A stretch of 64,000 nt of DNA from Streptomyces sp. NBC_00576. GTDB lineage: Bacteria; Actinomycetota; Actinomycetes; Streptomycetales; Streptomycetaceae. The stretch covers positions 8,494,001-8,558,000 of the forward strand of contig NZ_CP107780.1 of NCBI RefSeq assembly GCF_036345175.1. The letters are read 5' to 3'. The notes beneath the pieces are model-generated. The model did no database searches and had not been told where the DNA came from. It saw only the letters and a program-made list of their open reading frames with translations. Shown one piece after another: positions 53,492-62,036 of the stretch (its first letter is position 1; each line of letters begins with the position of its first letter). The position numbers were made by a program, and so were the translations under genes.

Positions 53492-54967
53492 TCATTCCAG
53501 GGGAAGTACCTGGCAGAGGGCCTCCAGCGCTGCCCCGTACGCGTGCTCGGAGGGTGCCGCGTACCCCACGACGAGCCCGTCGGGCGCGATCGACCCCTGA
53601 CCCTTCGCCGGGTCATTTTCCGGGTCGTGGAACTCTGGATGCCGGAACTCGGCGAGACCGTCGAGGGCGATTCCCCGCCAGGCGGCCGCCTTCACCGCCG
53701 ACCTCTCCGTCCCGGGCGGCAGCCGTAGCACCGCGTGCAGCCCGGCCGCGACACCGGTGACCTCGACATGCGGTGCGTGCACGGCGAGCGCCGCGACGAG
53801 CCGGTCACGACGGCGCCTGTATCGCTGTCGCATCCGCCGCACATGGCGGTCGTACGACCCGGACCCGACGAAGTCCGCGAGCGCCAGCTGATCGAGCGTG
53901 CTCGCCCACCCCTCGCGCTCGCCCTTCACCGCGAGAACGGGTTCCACATACCGCTCCGGAAGCACCATCCAGCCCAGCCGCAGCGCGGGGGACAGGCTCT
54001 TGCTGACCGAGCCGAGGTGGATCACCCGCTCAGGGTCCAGTCCTTGCAGGGCGCCGACGGGCCGGCGGTCGTAGCGGAACTCCCCGTCGTAGTCGTCCTC
54101 CAGGATCAGCCCGCCACGCGCGCGTGCCCAGTCGATCACGGCCGCGCGGCGTTCGGGATGCAGCGGGCCACCGGTCGGGAACTGGTGTGCGGGCGTGAGC
54201 AGTACGGCCCGCTCCCGGTCGAGCAGACCGACCCGCGCACCGTCCTCGTCGAGGGGCAGCGGCACGGTCCGTACCCCGGCCGCGGCCAGCAGTTGCCGGT
54301 GGAAGCCGAGTCCGTACGCCTCCATGGCCAACGGCCCGCGCAGTACCGCGTCCGCACCCCCGCTGCCGCTCGTGCCGCCGAAGAGGAGCCGCAGGGCGTG
54401 TGCGAAGCCCGAGCAGATGACGATGCGCGCGGGCTCGGTACGTACGCCACGCGCGCGTGCCAGGTACTCCGTGAGCGCCTCCCGCAGTTCGACCCGGCCG
54501 GCCGGGTCGCCGGGCCCGAACGCCTCGTTGGGTGCCTGCTGGAGCGCCCGCCGGTACGAGGCCAGCCAGGCGGAACGCGGGAACTCCGACGCGTCCGGCC
54601 GGCCCTGACGCAGGTCGTGTCGTGGCCCACGCGCGCGTGGGGGTGCCTTTACGGGGACGCGGGAAGCCGCCCCTGTCGGTTCGGCACGCTGTGCGACCCG
54701 GGTGCCCGACCCCTGGCGGGCGGTCAGCCAGCCCTCGGCGACGAGTTCGGCGTACGCGTCGGCCACCGTGTTGCGGGCCACGCCGAGATCCGCGGCGAGG
54801 GAACGGTACGGCGGCAACAGGGTGCCGGGCGCGAGCCGGCCGCTGCGGACGGCGTCCCGCAGCGTACGGATCAGGGCGGCGCGCCGCCCGCCGGGCCCCG
54901 ACAGCTCCACTTCCAGGTGCAGGTCGGCGCCGATGCGCTCGGCGGAATTGACCCATGTTTCTGCCAC
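53492..54967 (-). CDS. MocR-type regulator (GntR HTH fused to aminotransferase fold)
   Basis: A 491-residue MocR/PdxR-like regulator. The GntR winged helix is at residues ~30-95 (ALIRTLRDAVRSGRLAPGTL; PPYRSLAADLGVARNTVADA; ELVAEGWLTARQGSGTRV), and a class I aminotransferase-like PLP domain follows, with the PLP-lysine motif HLGSVSKSLSPALRLGWMVL near residue 320. It should bind PLP and regulate the divergent gene. The start is a GTG at 54967 with no Shine-Dalgarno, but TAGGGT lies 8 bases upstream, so it is probably leaderless. Confidence 0.92.
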   Translation of the reverse strand: MAETWVNSAERIGADLHLEVELSGPGGRRAALIRTLRDAVRSGRLAPGTLLPPYRSLAADLGVARNTVADAYAELVAEGWLTARQGSGTRVAQRAEPTGAASRVPVKAPPRARGPRHDLRQGRPDASEFPRSAWLASYRRALQQAPNEAFGPGDPAGRVELREALTEYLARARGVRTEPARIVICSGFAHALRLLFGGTSGSGGADAVLRGPLAMEAYGLGFHRQLLAAAGVRTVPLPLDEDGARVGLLDRERAVLLTPAHQFPTGGPLHPERRAAVIDWARARGGLILEDDYDGEFRYDRRPVGALQGLDPERVIHLGSVSKSLSPALRLGWMVLPERYVEPVLAVKGEREGWASTLDQLALADFVGSGSYDRHVRRMRQRYRRRRDRLVAALAVHAPHVEVTGVAAGLHAVLRLPPGTERSAVKAAAWRGIALDGLAEFRHPEFHDPENDPAKGQGSIAPDGLVVGYAAPSEHAYGAALEALCQVLPLE

Positions 54968-54971
54968 AGAA

Positions 54972-55010
54972 ATGAACCCTACAGCCGGTCTTTCCAGCCC
55001 GTAGGTTCAT
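54972..55010. promoter_or_regulatory. Symmetric divergent promoter and operator
   Basis: ATGAACCCTAC (54972-54982) and GTAGGTTCAT (55001-55010) form a near-perfect inverted repeat (one extra C). Its arms contain TAGGGT on the minus strand and TAGGTT on the plus strand, each a -10-like hexamer 7-8 bases before a start codon. A MocR protein bound here could control both leaderless genes. Confidence 0.65.
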
Positions 55011-55014
55011 AGTC

Positions 55015-55521
55015 ATGACGACGAACACGAGCACCGTGAACCCCACGACCGCCAACCTCTCGGGGGTCACCGAAAACCCCCGCCTGAACCTGGCGAAGAC
55101 GGCCCCCAAGGTCTTCCGCGCCCTCGTCGGCTTCGACGCGGCGGCCCGCGAGGGCCTCGACCCGGCGCTGGTCGAACTGATCCAGATCCGCGCCTCGCAC
55201 CTCAACCACTGCGCGTACTGCCTCCACATGCACACGAACGATGCGCGCAAGGCGGGCGAGAGCGAGGACCGGCTGCAACTGGTCGCGGTCTGGCGCGAGG
55301 CCCGCCACTTCTACACCCCGAGGGAACAGGCGGCGCTGGCCCTCACGGAGGCGGTCACCCTGGTCGCCGACGCCGGCGTCCCGGACGACGTGTACATCGA
55401 GGCCGCTGCCCACTTCGACGAGCGGGAACTGGCCCAGGTCCTGTCCCTGATCCTCACCATCAACACCTGGAACCGGGTGGCCCTGGCAACCCGCAAGACG
55501 CCGGGCACGGACGAGCGCTGA
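55015..55521 (+). CDS. Carboxymuconolactone decarboxylase / AhpD-like protein
   Basis: A 168-residue protein of the CMD family with the alkylhydroperoxidase CxxC core: SHLNHCAYCLHMHTNDARKA near residues 60-79, with the downstream His and Glu expected of AhpD-type enzymes (HMHTNDARKAGES). The N-terminus is Thr/Asn-rich. Family members reduce peroxides through a dithiol. TAGGTT lies 7 bases before the ATG, so it is probably leaderless and controlled by the divergent MocR gene. This pairing is common in streptomycetes. Confidence 0.88.
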   Translation: MTTNTSTVNPTTANLSGVTENPRLNLAKTAPKVFRALVGFDAAAREGLDPALVELIQIRASHLNHCAYCLHMHTNDARKAGESEDRLQLVAVWREARHFYTPREQAALALTEAVTLVADAGVPDDVYIEAAAHFDERELAQVLSLILTINTWNRVALATRKTPGTDER

Positions 55522-55554
55522 CCCAGATTCGGCAAGGCGGTGGGGTGGGGACGG

Positions 55555-57042
55555 CTACACGGTCATCGGCCGGTCGTACGGCCCTATGGGCGCCGGCAGC
55601 TGCGTGGAGCCCGTCAGCCGACGGTCCACGGCCGCCGCGACCGCCCGCCCCTCCGCGATCGCCCACACGATCAGGGACTGCCCGCGGGCCGCGTCCCCCG
55701 CCGCGTACACGCCAGGCACGTTCGTCGCGAAGTCCGCGTCGCGGGCGATCGTGCCGCGCGGGTCGAGGGCGAGCCCGAGCTGGTCTATCAGACCGTCCTC
55801 CCGGTCGGGTCCGGAGAAACCGAGGGCGAGCAGCACGAGGTCGGCGGGGATCGTCCGCCCGGATCCGGGCACCGGCCGGCGCGCCGAGTCCACCTCGACC
55901 AGATGCAACTCCCGTACATGCCCGTCCGCGTCGCCCGAGAAATGGAGCGTGGACGCCGCGAAGAGCCGCGCGTCGGCGTCCGCTGCGGGCGCCGACTCCA
56001 GGTCGCGGGCCTCCTCGTGCGCGGCCGACAGCCGGTAGACCTTCGGGTACGTCGGCCAGGGATCCAGGTCCTCGTCGCGCTCCGCGCCGGGCTGGGCGTA
56101 GATGTCCAACTGGGTGACGGAGGCGGCCCCTTCACGCACCGCGGTGCCCAGACAGTCGGCCCCCGTGTCACCGCCGCCGACGATGACGACGTGCTTCCCG
56201 GCGGCGGACATCGGGGAGACCGCCAGATCCCCCTGGCACACCCGGTTGGCCAGCGGCAGATACTCCATCGCCTGATGAACACCGGCCAACTCCCGCCCGG
56301 GAAGCGGCAGATCACGCCACGCCGTGGCCCCCACGGCCAGCACCACAGCGTCGTAACGCGACCGCAGCTCGGCGGCCCCGACATCCCGCCCGACGGCGGT
56401 CGACGTACGGAACTTGGTTCCCTCGGCCCGCATCTGCTCGACGCGCCGCTCCAGATGGTGCTTCTCCATCTTGAACTCGGGGATGCCGTACCGCATCAGC
56501 CCGCCGAGCCGGTCGTCCTTCTCGTACACGGCGACGGTGTGCCCGGCCCGCGTCAACTGCTGGGCCGCGGCGAGCCCGGTGGGCCCCGACCCGATCACCG
56601 CGACCGTACGCCCCGACAGCCGGTCCGGAGGTCTCGGCGGTGCGAAGCCGTCCGACCAGGCCCGGTCGGCGATGGCCACCTCGACGTTCTTGATGGTGAC
56701 CGCGGGCTGGTTGATGGCCAGCACACAGCCCGCCTCGCACGGCGCCGGGCACAACCTCCCCGTGAACTCCGGGAAGTTGTTCGTGGCGTGCAGCCGGTCG
56801 CTCGCCGCGCGCCAGTCCTCCCGGGAGACCAGGTCGTTCCAGTCGGGGATCAGATTCCCCAGCGGACAGGCCTCGTGGCAGAACGGGACACCGCAGTCCA
56901 TGCAACGACCGGCCTGCTTGCTGATGATGGGGAGCAGCGCCCCCGGGACATACACCTCGTCCCAGTCGCGCACCCGCTCCTCGACGGGCCTGCGCGGCCA
57001 GTTCTGGCGTGCTGTGGTGAGAAAACCCTTGGGATCGCCCAT
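55555..57042 (-). CDS. gltD: Glutamate synthase small subunit (GltD)-like
   Basis: A 495-residue NADPH:GOGAT beta-subunit homologue that passes electrons from NAD(P)H to GltB. N-terminal 4Fe-4S cysteines are in GRCMDCGVPFCHEACPLGNL and CPAPCEAGCVLAINQPAV, the FAD-binding Rossmann motif is VAVIGSGPTGLAAAQQLT, and the NADPH site is HVVIVGGGDTGADCLGTAVR. The C-terminus GVYAAGDAARGQSLIVWAI is typical. No gltB lies next to it: the next upstream gene on that strand is DUF1772. It is either a second gltD or one acting with a distant partner. Confidence 0.92.
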   Translation of the reverse strand: MGDPKGFLTTARQNWPRRPVEERVRDWDEVYVPGALLPIISKQAGRCMDCGVPFCHEACPLGNLIPDWNDLVSREDWRAASDRLHATNNFPEFTGRLCPAPCEAGCVLAINQPAVTIKNVEVAIADRAWSDGFAPPRPPDRLSGRTVAVIGSGPTGLAAAQQLTRAGHTVAVYEKDDRLGGLMRYGIPEFKMEKHHLERRVEQMRAEGTKFRTSTAVGRDVGAAELRSRYDAVVLAVGATAWRDLPLPGRELAGVHQAMEYLPLANRVCQGDLAVSPMSAAGKHVVIVGGGDTGADCLGTAVREGAASVTQLDIYAQPGAERDEDLDPWPTYPKVYRLSAAHEEARDLESAPAADADARLFAASTLHFSGDADGHVRELHLVEVDSARRPVPGSGRTIPADLVLLALGFSGPDREDGLIDQLGLALDPRGTIARDADFATNVPGVYAAGDAARGQSLIVWAIAEGRAVAAAVDRRLTGSTQLPAPIGPYDRPMTV

Positions 57043-57159
57043 GACCGTGTCCTTGCCGTCTTCCCTGCGAACGCATGACGGGGCCGTGCGTCATCGGGCG
57101 GCACTCTCTTCCGGACACGATACGACTCATCGGCGGCACATGCCGAGCGGGACGGTGGC

Positions 57160-57639
57160 TCAGGCGACGGCCAGGACATACAGCACCGAGGCAGCCCCCG
57201 AGGCGACCGTGCGTATGTGGTTCCACAGGGTCCACTCGCGCACGTAGACGGGCCAGTACGCGGCGGCTTCCGCCGTCTCCGGCTCCAGCTTCAGCAGCGC
57301 GTTGTTGCGCGGCACGTTCGCGCCCATGGTGAGCCCGAACGAGCCGAACAGATACAGCGCGCTGCCCACCAACAGCTCCAAGGCACCCTCGTCCGGCCAC
57401 ACCACGAACGTGACCACGACGATCACCAGACACAGGGCGGTCGATCCGATGAACACGAGCATGAAGGGCGGGTGCAACGCGGTGACGTTGATCGCTCGCA
57501 TCGCGGCCACCCCCTGTGCGGGCGGCAGCGCGGCGAGGCCCCTCATCACGAAGGTCGAGAACCCGCAGAACACCCCGGCTACCACCCCGGTACCGAGCAC
57601 ACCCAGCACCACGAGTACGAAGTACGCCCCATCGATCAT
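57160..57639 (-). CDS. DUF1772 (anthrone-oxygenase-like) membrane protein
   Basis: A 159-residue membrane protein with four hydrophobic segments (AYFVLVVLGVLGTGVVAGVF; LVFIGSTALCLVIVVVTFVV; LVGSALYLFGSFGLTMGANV) and the DUF1772 motif LGLTMGANVPRNNALLKLEP-type ending in VREWTLWNHIRTVASGAASV. Relatives catalyse or assist anthrone oxygenation, but most are unassigned. The ATG at 57639 has GGGAG 6 bases upstream; an ATG at 57663 is also possible. Confidence 0.83.
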   Translation of the reverse strand: MIDGAYFVLVVLGVLGTGVVAGVFCGFSTFVMRGLAALPPAQGVAAMRAINVTALHPPFMLVFIGSTALCLVIVVVTFVVWPDEGALELLVGSALYLFGSFGLTMGANVPRNNALLKLEPETAEAAAYWPVYVREWTLWNHIRTVASGAASVLYVLAVA

Positions 57640-57789
57640 GCCGACTCCCAGGTCGATCCCCATCCGTCCCCACCAGTGAACCTCCTGCCACTGACAACGC
57701 CCACCGCCGAACGACCCGGCGCCATGCACGAGCGTCCACGGGAGGCGGCGGCACCGCGTGCGAGCACGTCACGGGGGCTGCCGCCACAC

Positions 57790-58521
57790 TCACGCCGACT
57801 CGGCCCGGCCATCCCTCATGTCCGCACCCGCGGTCGCTTCCGCTACCGTCCCCCATCCCCGTAGCCTCGCCTCGACGGCACCGGCGATCCGCCGCCGGGC
57901 TTCGTTCCGCGCGACCCCGCTCATCAGCAACTGGTCGTACGACGTGTCCACATGCCGTACGGACGCCACGACCGCCGAGATCACCGCTCCCTCGGACAAC
58001 GCCCGCCCCGCCGCGCTCCGCCCCACCCGCCCACTGCCCCGCACCGCGGCGTGCGCGGCGATCTCCGCCGCCCGGTCCGCCGGGCACCCCGGAAACAGCC
58101 TGCGAATCTCCCGCGCGAACGCCTCCGTGAACCGCAGATCCTCCGCGGCCCGCCGCCGCGCGTCCCGCGTCCGACGCCGTCGCCGTGCCTCGGCATCCGC
58201 CAGGCACCGCTCCTCGGCCCGGGCGAGCCCCGCCTCCTCGACCAGAACGCCCTGTCGCTCGTAGCGCCCCTGGCGCCGGTTGAACCGCACGACCACCGCC
58301 GACAGCCCGCTCTCCTCCCGCGACCTGCGCGTCAACGCGGTGTTGCCCCTCGGCAGGAACACCAGATGCCCGAGATCGGCACAGTCGAGACACCGGGGCG
58401 CTCCCTCGTCCAGCACGAGCAACGTCAACGGCCCCCGCCGGCACTCGGCACAGTGCCGCCGTTTGAGCGGCTGCACGACGAGAAGTCCGGCGCGGAGCGG
58501 GGGAGTTGCGCGGCTTGTCAT
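57790..58521 (-). CDS. DUF2293 domain-containing protein
   Basis: A 243-residue soluble protein. An N-terminal zinc-ribbon-like set of cysteines (HCAECRRGPL and APRCLDCADLGHLVFLPRGN) is followed by a basic helical part and the DUF2293 domain (RFTEAFAREIRRLFPGCPAD; HAAVRGSGRVGRSAAGRALS). It is rich in Arg. Function unknown; DUF2293 proteins may bind nucleic acid. The start ATG 58521 gives MTSRATPPLRAG; the frame open upstream is not protein-like. Confidence 0.82.
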   Translation of the reverse strand: MTSRATPPLRAGLLVVQPLKRRHCAECRRGPLTLLVLDEGAPRCLDCADLGHLVFLPRGNTALTRRSREESGLSAVVVRFNRRQGRYERQGVLVEEAGLARAEERCLADAEARRRRRTRDARRRAAEDLRFTEAFAREIRRLFPGCPADRAAEIAAHAAVRGSGRVGRSAAGRALSEGAVISAVVASVRHVDTSYDQLLMSGVARNEARRRIAGAVEARLRGWGTVAEATAGADMRDGRAESA

Positions 58522-58615
58522 AGGTGCTTGATTCCCGCCGGCGACCAGGAATTCCCGGACAGGCCCCACCTGCTTGCACGTGCTCGCTCCTGCCCACCCA
58601 CGGCCACCCGGCATC

Positions 58616-59257
58616 ATGGGCCTTGTGCGACTGGAACCGATCACCTGGGACCGGCTCGGCGACCTCCTCGCCGAACGTGTGCTCGACCTGAAGCCGGACG
58701 AAGGCAGCCCCTGGCCGCGCATCGCCTTCGACGGAGCCCCGGCGGCCCGCCCGGGAGACCTCGCCGAACGCGTGGCCGAGGCGCTGCGCATACACGGCCG
58801 GCCCTCGCTAGCGGTCGGCACCGCCGGCTTCCTGCGCCCCGCCTCCCTCCGGCTGGAGTACGGCCACGAGGACGTGGAGGCCTACTACGACGGCTGGACC
58901 GACACCGGCGCCCTCTGGCGCGAGGTCTTCGGCCCCCTCGAACCCGGCGGTGACGGGCGCGTCCTGCCCGACCTCCGCGACCCGCTCACGGACCGCTCCA
59001 CCCGCAGTCCCTACGTCCAACTCCCGCCCGGTGGCATCCTGTTGCTGCACGGCCCCTTCCTGCTGCGTCACTGGTTCCCGTTCGACCTGACCGTCCACGT
59101 CCTCCTCTCCCCGGCCGCCCTGCGCCGCCGTACCCGCGAGACCGAGCACTGGACGCTCCCCGCCTTCGAGCGCTACGAGAGCGAGACCGACCCCGCCACC
59201 GCCGCCGACGTCCTGATACGCGCGGACGACCCGCGGCACCCTGCGTGGAAAGGCTGA
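58616..59257 (+). CDS. Uridine-kinase-like protein lacking a P-loop
   Basis: A 213-residue protein resembling actinobacterial 'uridine kinase' annotations. It opens VRLEPITWDRLGDLLAERVL. The phosphate-binding loop position reads IAFDGAPAARPGDLAERVAE, with no GxxxxGK[ST], so it cannot bind ATP like a true kinase. Further blocks are AGFLRPASLRLEYGHEDVEA, LPPGGILLLHGPFLLRHWFP and HWTLPAFERYESETDPATAA, which align with the fold. ATG 58616 or GTG 58625 may be the start. It is divergent from the DUF2293 gene. Confidence 0.8.
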   Translation: MGLVRLEPITWDRLGDLLAERVLDLKPDEGSPWPRIAFDGAPAARPGDLAERVAEALRIHGRPSLAVGTAGFLRPASLRLEYGHEDVEAYYDGWTDTGALWREVFGPLEPGGDGRVLPDLRDPLTDRSTRSPYVQLPPGGILLLHGPFLLRHWFPFDLTVHVLLSPAALRRRTRETEHWTLPAFERYESETDPATAADVLIRADDPRHPAWKG

Positions 59258-59265
59258 CCCGGCCC

Positions 59266-59280
59266 CGGACACGGTGTCCG
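59266..59280. promoter_or_regulatory. Perfect hyphenated palindrome
   Basis: CGGACAC-G-GTGTCCG directly follows the kinase-like gene and lies ~110 bases before the CBS gene. It could be a short terminator hairpin or an operator. Confidence 0.4.
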
Positions 59281-59392
59281 CAAACCGCGGACTTCCGGGT
59301 GCGCATCCCCGGGAGCGCGGCGAGAATGTAGGGCGCCGGGACTAGCGGTGCCCTCTGTGCCGCGCCGGCCGTCCGGCACCGGGAGGTACTTC

Positions 59393-59821
59393 ATGACCAC
59401 CGCCGGAGAAATCATGCATCGCGGCGCCCAGTGGATCCCCGCCCATCAGACCCTCGATCGGGCCGCTCAGATGATGCGCGAGCTCAACGTGGGCGCCCTG
59501 CCCATCAGCGACGAGAACGAACGCCTGTGCGGCATCCTCACGGACCGTGACATCGTCGTCGGATGTGTGGCCATGGGCCACGACCCGACCAAGGTCACCG
59601 CGGGCGAGATGGCCCAGGGCACGCCGCGCTGGATCGAGGCGAGCGCCGACGTCAGCGAAGTGCTCGAGGAGATGAAGGACCACCAGATCCGCCGGCTTCC
59701 GGTGATCGACAACAAGCGTCTGGTCGGCATGATCAGCGAGGCCGATCTGGCCCGGCACCTCACGGACGACCAGATCGCGGCCTGGGCCGAGAGCGTCTAC
59801 GCCAGCACCACGATGCGTTGA
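59393..59821 (+). CDS. CBS-domain pair protein
   Basis: A 142-residue protein made of two CBS domains in tandem (residues ~5-62 and ~75-132): QTLDRAAQMMRELNVGALPI, GILTDRDIVVGCVAMGHDPT, SEVLEEMKDHQIRRLPVIDN and KRLVGMISEADLARHLTD. Such proteins bind adenosyl ligands and act as energy sensors. GGGAGGT lies 6 bases before the ATG at 59393. A stepped hairpin ends it. Confidence 0.92.
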   Translation: MTTAGEIMHRGAQWIPAHQTLDRAAQMMRELNVGALPISDENERLCGILTDRDIVVGCVAMGHDPTKVTAGEMAQGTPRWIEASADVSEVLEEMKDHQIRRLPVIDNKRLVGMISEADLARHLTDDQIAAWAESVYASTTMR

Positions 59822-59842
59822 CCCCGCCGCATTGACCCCACC

Positions 59843-59898
59843 ACCCCGTCACCCACCCTCGTCCGGCCGTCCGTGCCGGGCGAGGAGTGTGACGGGGT
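59843..59898. terminator. Large stepped hairpin between convergent genes
   Basis: Outer arms ACCCCGTCAC (59843-59852) and GTGACGGGGT (59889-59898) are perfect. Inside them CCTCG-CCGGC (59857-59867, one bulge) pairs with GCCGG-CGAGG (59875-59885). It lies between the CBS and CorA genes and can terminate both strands. Confidence 0.75.
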
Positions 59899-59906
59899 CC
59901 GCCGCG

Positions 59907-61034
59907 TCAGAGCCAGCCGTTGCGGCGGAAGCTCCGGTACAGCGTCAGACAGATGACGGATATGAGCCCGATGACCAACGGATAGCCGAACTGCCAACGC
60001 AGCTCCGGCATGTGATCGAAATTCATGCCGTAGACACCACAGACCATCGTCGGTACGGCGATCACCGCCGCCCACGCCGTGATCCGGCGCATGTCCTCGT
60101 TCTGCGCGACCGTGACCTGCGCGAGGTGCGCCTGCAGAATCGAGTTGAGCAGCTCGTCGAACGCCGCGATCTGCTCCGTGGCCCGCAGCTGATGGTCGGA
60201 GACGTCCCGGAAGTAGGCCTGTATCTCCGGGTCGATCACCCCTATCGGCCGCGTCGCCAGTTCCTGCAGCGGCCGGTTCAGCGGAGCCACGGCCCGCTTC
60301 AGCTCCAGGAGTTCCCGCTTGAGCTGGTAGATCCGGCCGGGGTCGGCCCGCGCGCCGTTCGTTGCGAACACATCCGTCTCGACCTGGTCGATGTCTGCCT
60401 GTACGGCATCCGTGACGTGCAGGTAGTCGTCGACCACGTGGTCCGCGATCGCGTGCAGCACGGCTGCCGGGCCCTTGGCGAGCTGCTGCGGGTCGGCTTC
60501 GAGACCCTCCCGCAGCGGGCCCAGTGAGCCGTGCCGTCCGTGTCGTACCGTGATCACGAACTCCCGGCCGAGGAAGACCATGATCTCGCCGGTGTTCACC
60601 ACCTCGCTCGTCGCGGTCAGTTCGGTGTGCTCGACGTAGCAGACCGTCTTGAACACCGCGAACAGGGTTTCGCCGTACCGTTCCAGCTTCGGGCGCTGAT
60701 GGGCGTCGACCGCGTCCTCGACCGCGAGCGGGTGCAGGTCGAAGAGTTGGGCGATGCCCGCGAACTCCTGGTCCGTCGGCTCGTGGAGACCGAGCCAGAC
60801 GAAGCCCTCGTCGCTCTTGCGGACCCGCTGCACGGCATCGACCAGATCCCGGCCGGCCGGGATCCTGGCGCCGTTCTCGTAGGCAACGCAGTTCACGACC
60901 GCGGAGCCCAGCGGCGACCGGGCGTGGTGACTCAGGTCGACACGCGGGCTCCGCCGTGCCAGCCGTGCCACTCTGCGGAGGCCGCCGACCCTGCCGAGGC
61001 TCGTGACCTTGCGCAGATTCCCTGCCATGGACAT
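59907..61034 (-). CDS. CorA family magnesium/cobalt transporter
   Basis: A 375-residue CorA-type channel. The large N-terminal cytoplasmic domain (VWLGLHEPTDQEFAGIAQLF; VDAHQRPKLERYGETLFAVF) is followed by the long helix (RIYQLKRELLELKRAVAPLN) and two C-terminal membrane segments around the selectivity motif GMN in VPTMVCGVYGMNFDHMPELR. It ends with basic residues (YRSFRRNGWL), the usual CorA tail. AAGGAGATCCAG precedes the ATG at 61034. The N-terminal ~40 residues are basic and variable. Confidence 0.93.
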   Translation of the reverse strand: MSMAGNLRKVTSLGRVGGLRRVARLARRSPRVDLSHHARSPLGSAVVNCVAYENGARIPAGRDLVDAVQRVRKSDEGFVWLGLHEPTDQEFAGIAQLFDLHPLAVEDAVDAHQRPKLERYGETLFAVFKTVCYVEHTELTATSEVVNTGEIMVFLGREFVITVRHGRHGSLGPLREGLEADPQQLAKGPAAVLHAIADHVVDDYLHVTDAVQADIDQVETDVFATNGARADPGRIYQLKRELLELKRAVAPLNRPLQELATRPIGVIDPEIQAYFRDVSDHQLRATEQIAAFDELLNSILQAHLAQVTVAQNEDMRRITAWAAVIAVPTMVCGVYGMNFDHMPELRWQFGYPLVIGLISVICLTLYRSFRRNGWL

Positions 61035-61202
61035 CTGGATCTCCTTGCGCCGCACTGTCCGCACCCTGCGCCTGGCTCGCCAGTTTGCCAGCCCTTCGTG
61101 AACGCCGGGGAAGCCTGTGGGAACGGAAGGTTCCGTTTCGCTTTCGGCGGTGCGGGAGCGTCGACCCGGCCGAACAAAGCGGATGACTGGGATGATCTCG
61201 CC

Positions 61203-61997
61203 ATGACGCGAACCGACGGGTATCTCCTCGACAACCGGCAGACCGAGGCGGGACAACGCTTCGACGCCTTCGCCGCCCTCTTCGATCCCACGACCTTCCG
61301 GCACCTCGAAGGGTTCGGTGTCGGACCCGGCTGGCGCTGCTGGGAGGTCGGCGTCGGGGGGACCTCGGTGGTCTCCTGGCTGGCCAAGAAGGTCGGCCCG
61401 ACCGGAAAGGTCGTCGCGACCGACCTCGACACCTCGTGGGTCGCCTCGGCAGCCCGCCCGCCGGTCGAGGTACGCGTCCACGATGTCGGCGTCGCCGAGC
61501 CGCCGGGGGAGGGGTTCGACCTCGTGCATGCCCGGCTCGTCCTCGTCCATGTGCCGGACCGGGAACGGGCGTTGCGCTCGATGATCAAGTCGCTGCGTCC
61601 CGGCGGACGGCTCCTGGTCGAGGACGCCGATCCCGCTCTGCAACCCCTGCTCTGCCCAGACGAGCACGGCCTCGAGCAGCAACTCGCCAACCGGCTGCGG
61701 CACAGCTTCCGCCAGCTGCTCGCGGACAGCGGCGCCGATCTGGCGTACGGCCGCAAACTCCCGCGGCTGCTGCGCGAGGCCGGTCTGAGCAACGTACAGG
61801 CCGACGCGTACTTCCCCGTCACCTCGCCTGCCTGCGCCGCGCTGGAGTCCGCGACGATCCGTCAGATCCGGGAGCGGCTCGTCGCCGGAGGCCACGCCAC
61901 GGACCAGGACATCGACCGCCACCTCGCCAACGTAGCCGCAGGCGGGATGGACCTGGCCACGGCACCGATGATCTCGGCGTGGGGACGCAAGGGGTAG
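61203..61997 (+). CDS. SAM-dependent methyltransferase
   Basis: A 264-residue class I methyltransferase. The opening block RFDAFAALFDPTTFRHLEGF is followed by motif I CWEVGVGGTSVVSWLAKKVG, with VVATDLDTSWVASAARPPVE, FDLVHARLVLVHVPDRERAL and SLRPGGRLLVEDADPALQPL. It resembles a streptomycete family of uncharacterised methyltransferases. The ATG at 61203 has no clear Shine-Dalgarno; GATGAT lies 6 bases upstream. Divergent from CorA. Confidence 0.87.
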   Translation: MTRTDGYLLDNRQTEAGQRFDAFAALFDPTTFRHLEGFGVGPGWRCWEVGVGGTSVVSWLAKKVGPTGKVVATDLDTSWVASAARPPVEVRVHDVGVAEPPGEGFDLVHARLVLVHVPDRERALRSMIKSLRPGGRLLVEDADPALQPLLCPDEHGLEQQLANRLRHSFRQLLADSGADLAYGRKLPRLLREAGLSNVQADAYFPVTSPACAALESATIRQIRERLVAGGHATDQDIDRHLANVAAGGMDLATAPMISAWGRKG

Positions 61998-62036
61998 CCG
62001 CCGGCGACGGCGGTCGAGGGCACTGCTCACCGGCCC

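Noticed and set aside
54100..54460. Repeated CACGCGCGCGTG runs in the MocR gene as repeat elements
   Set aside because: They encode ordinary Ala-Arg-Ala-Arg-Gly runs (DWARARGG, LARARGVR) and are explained by codon use.
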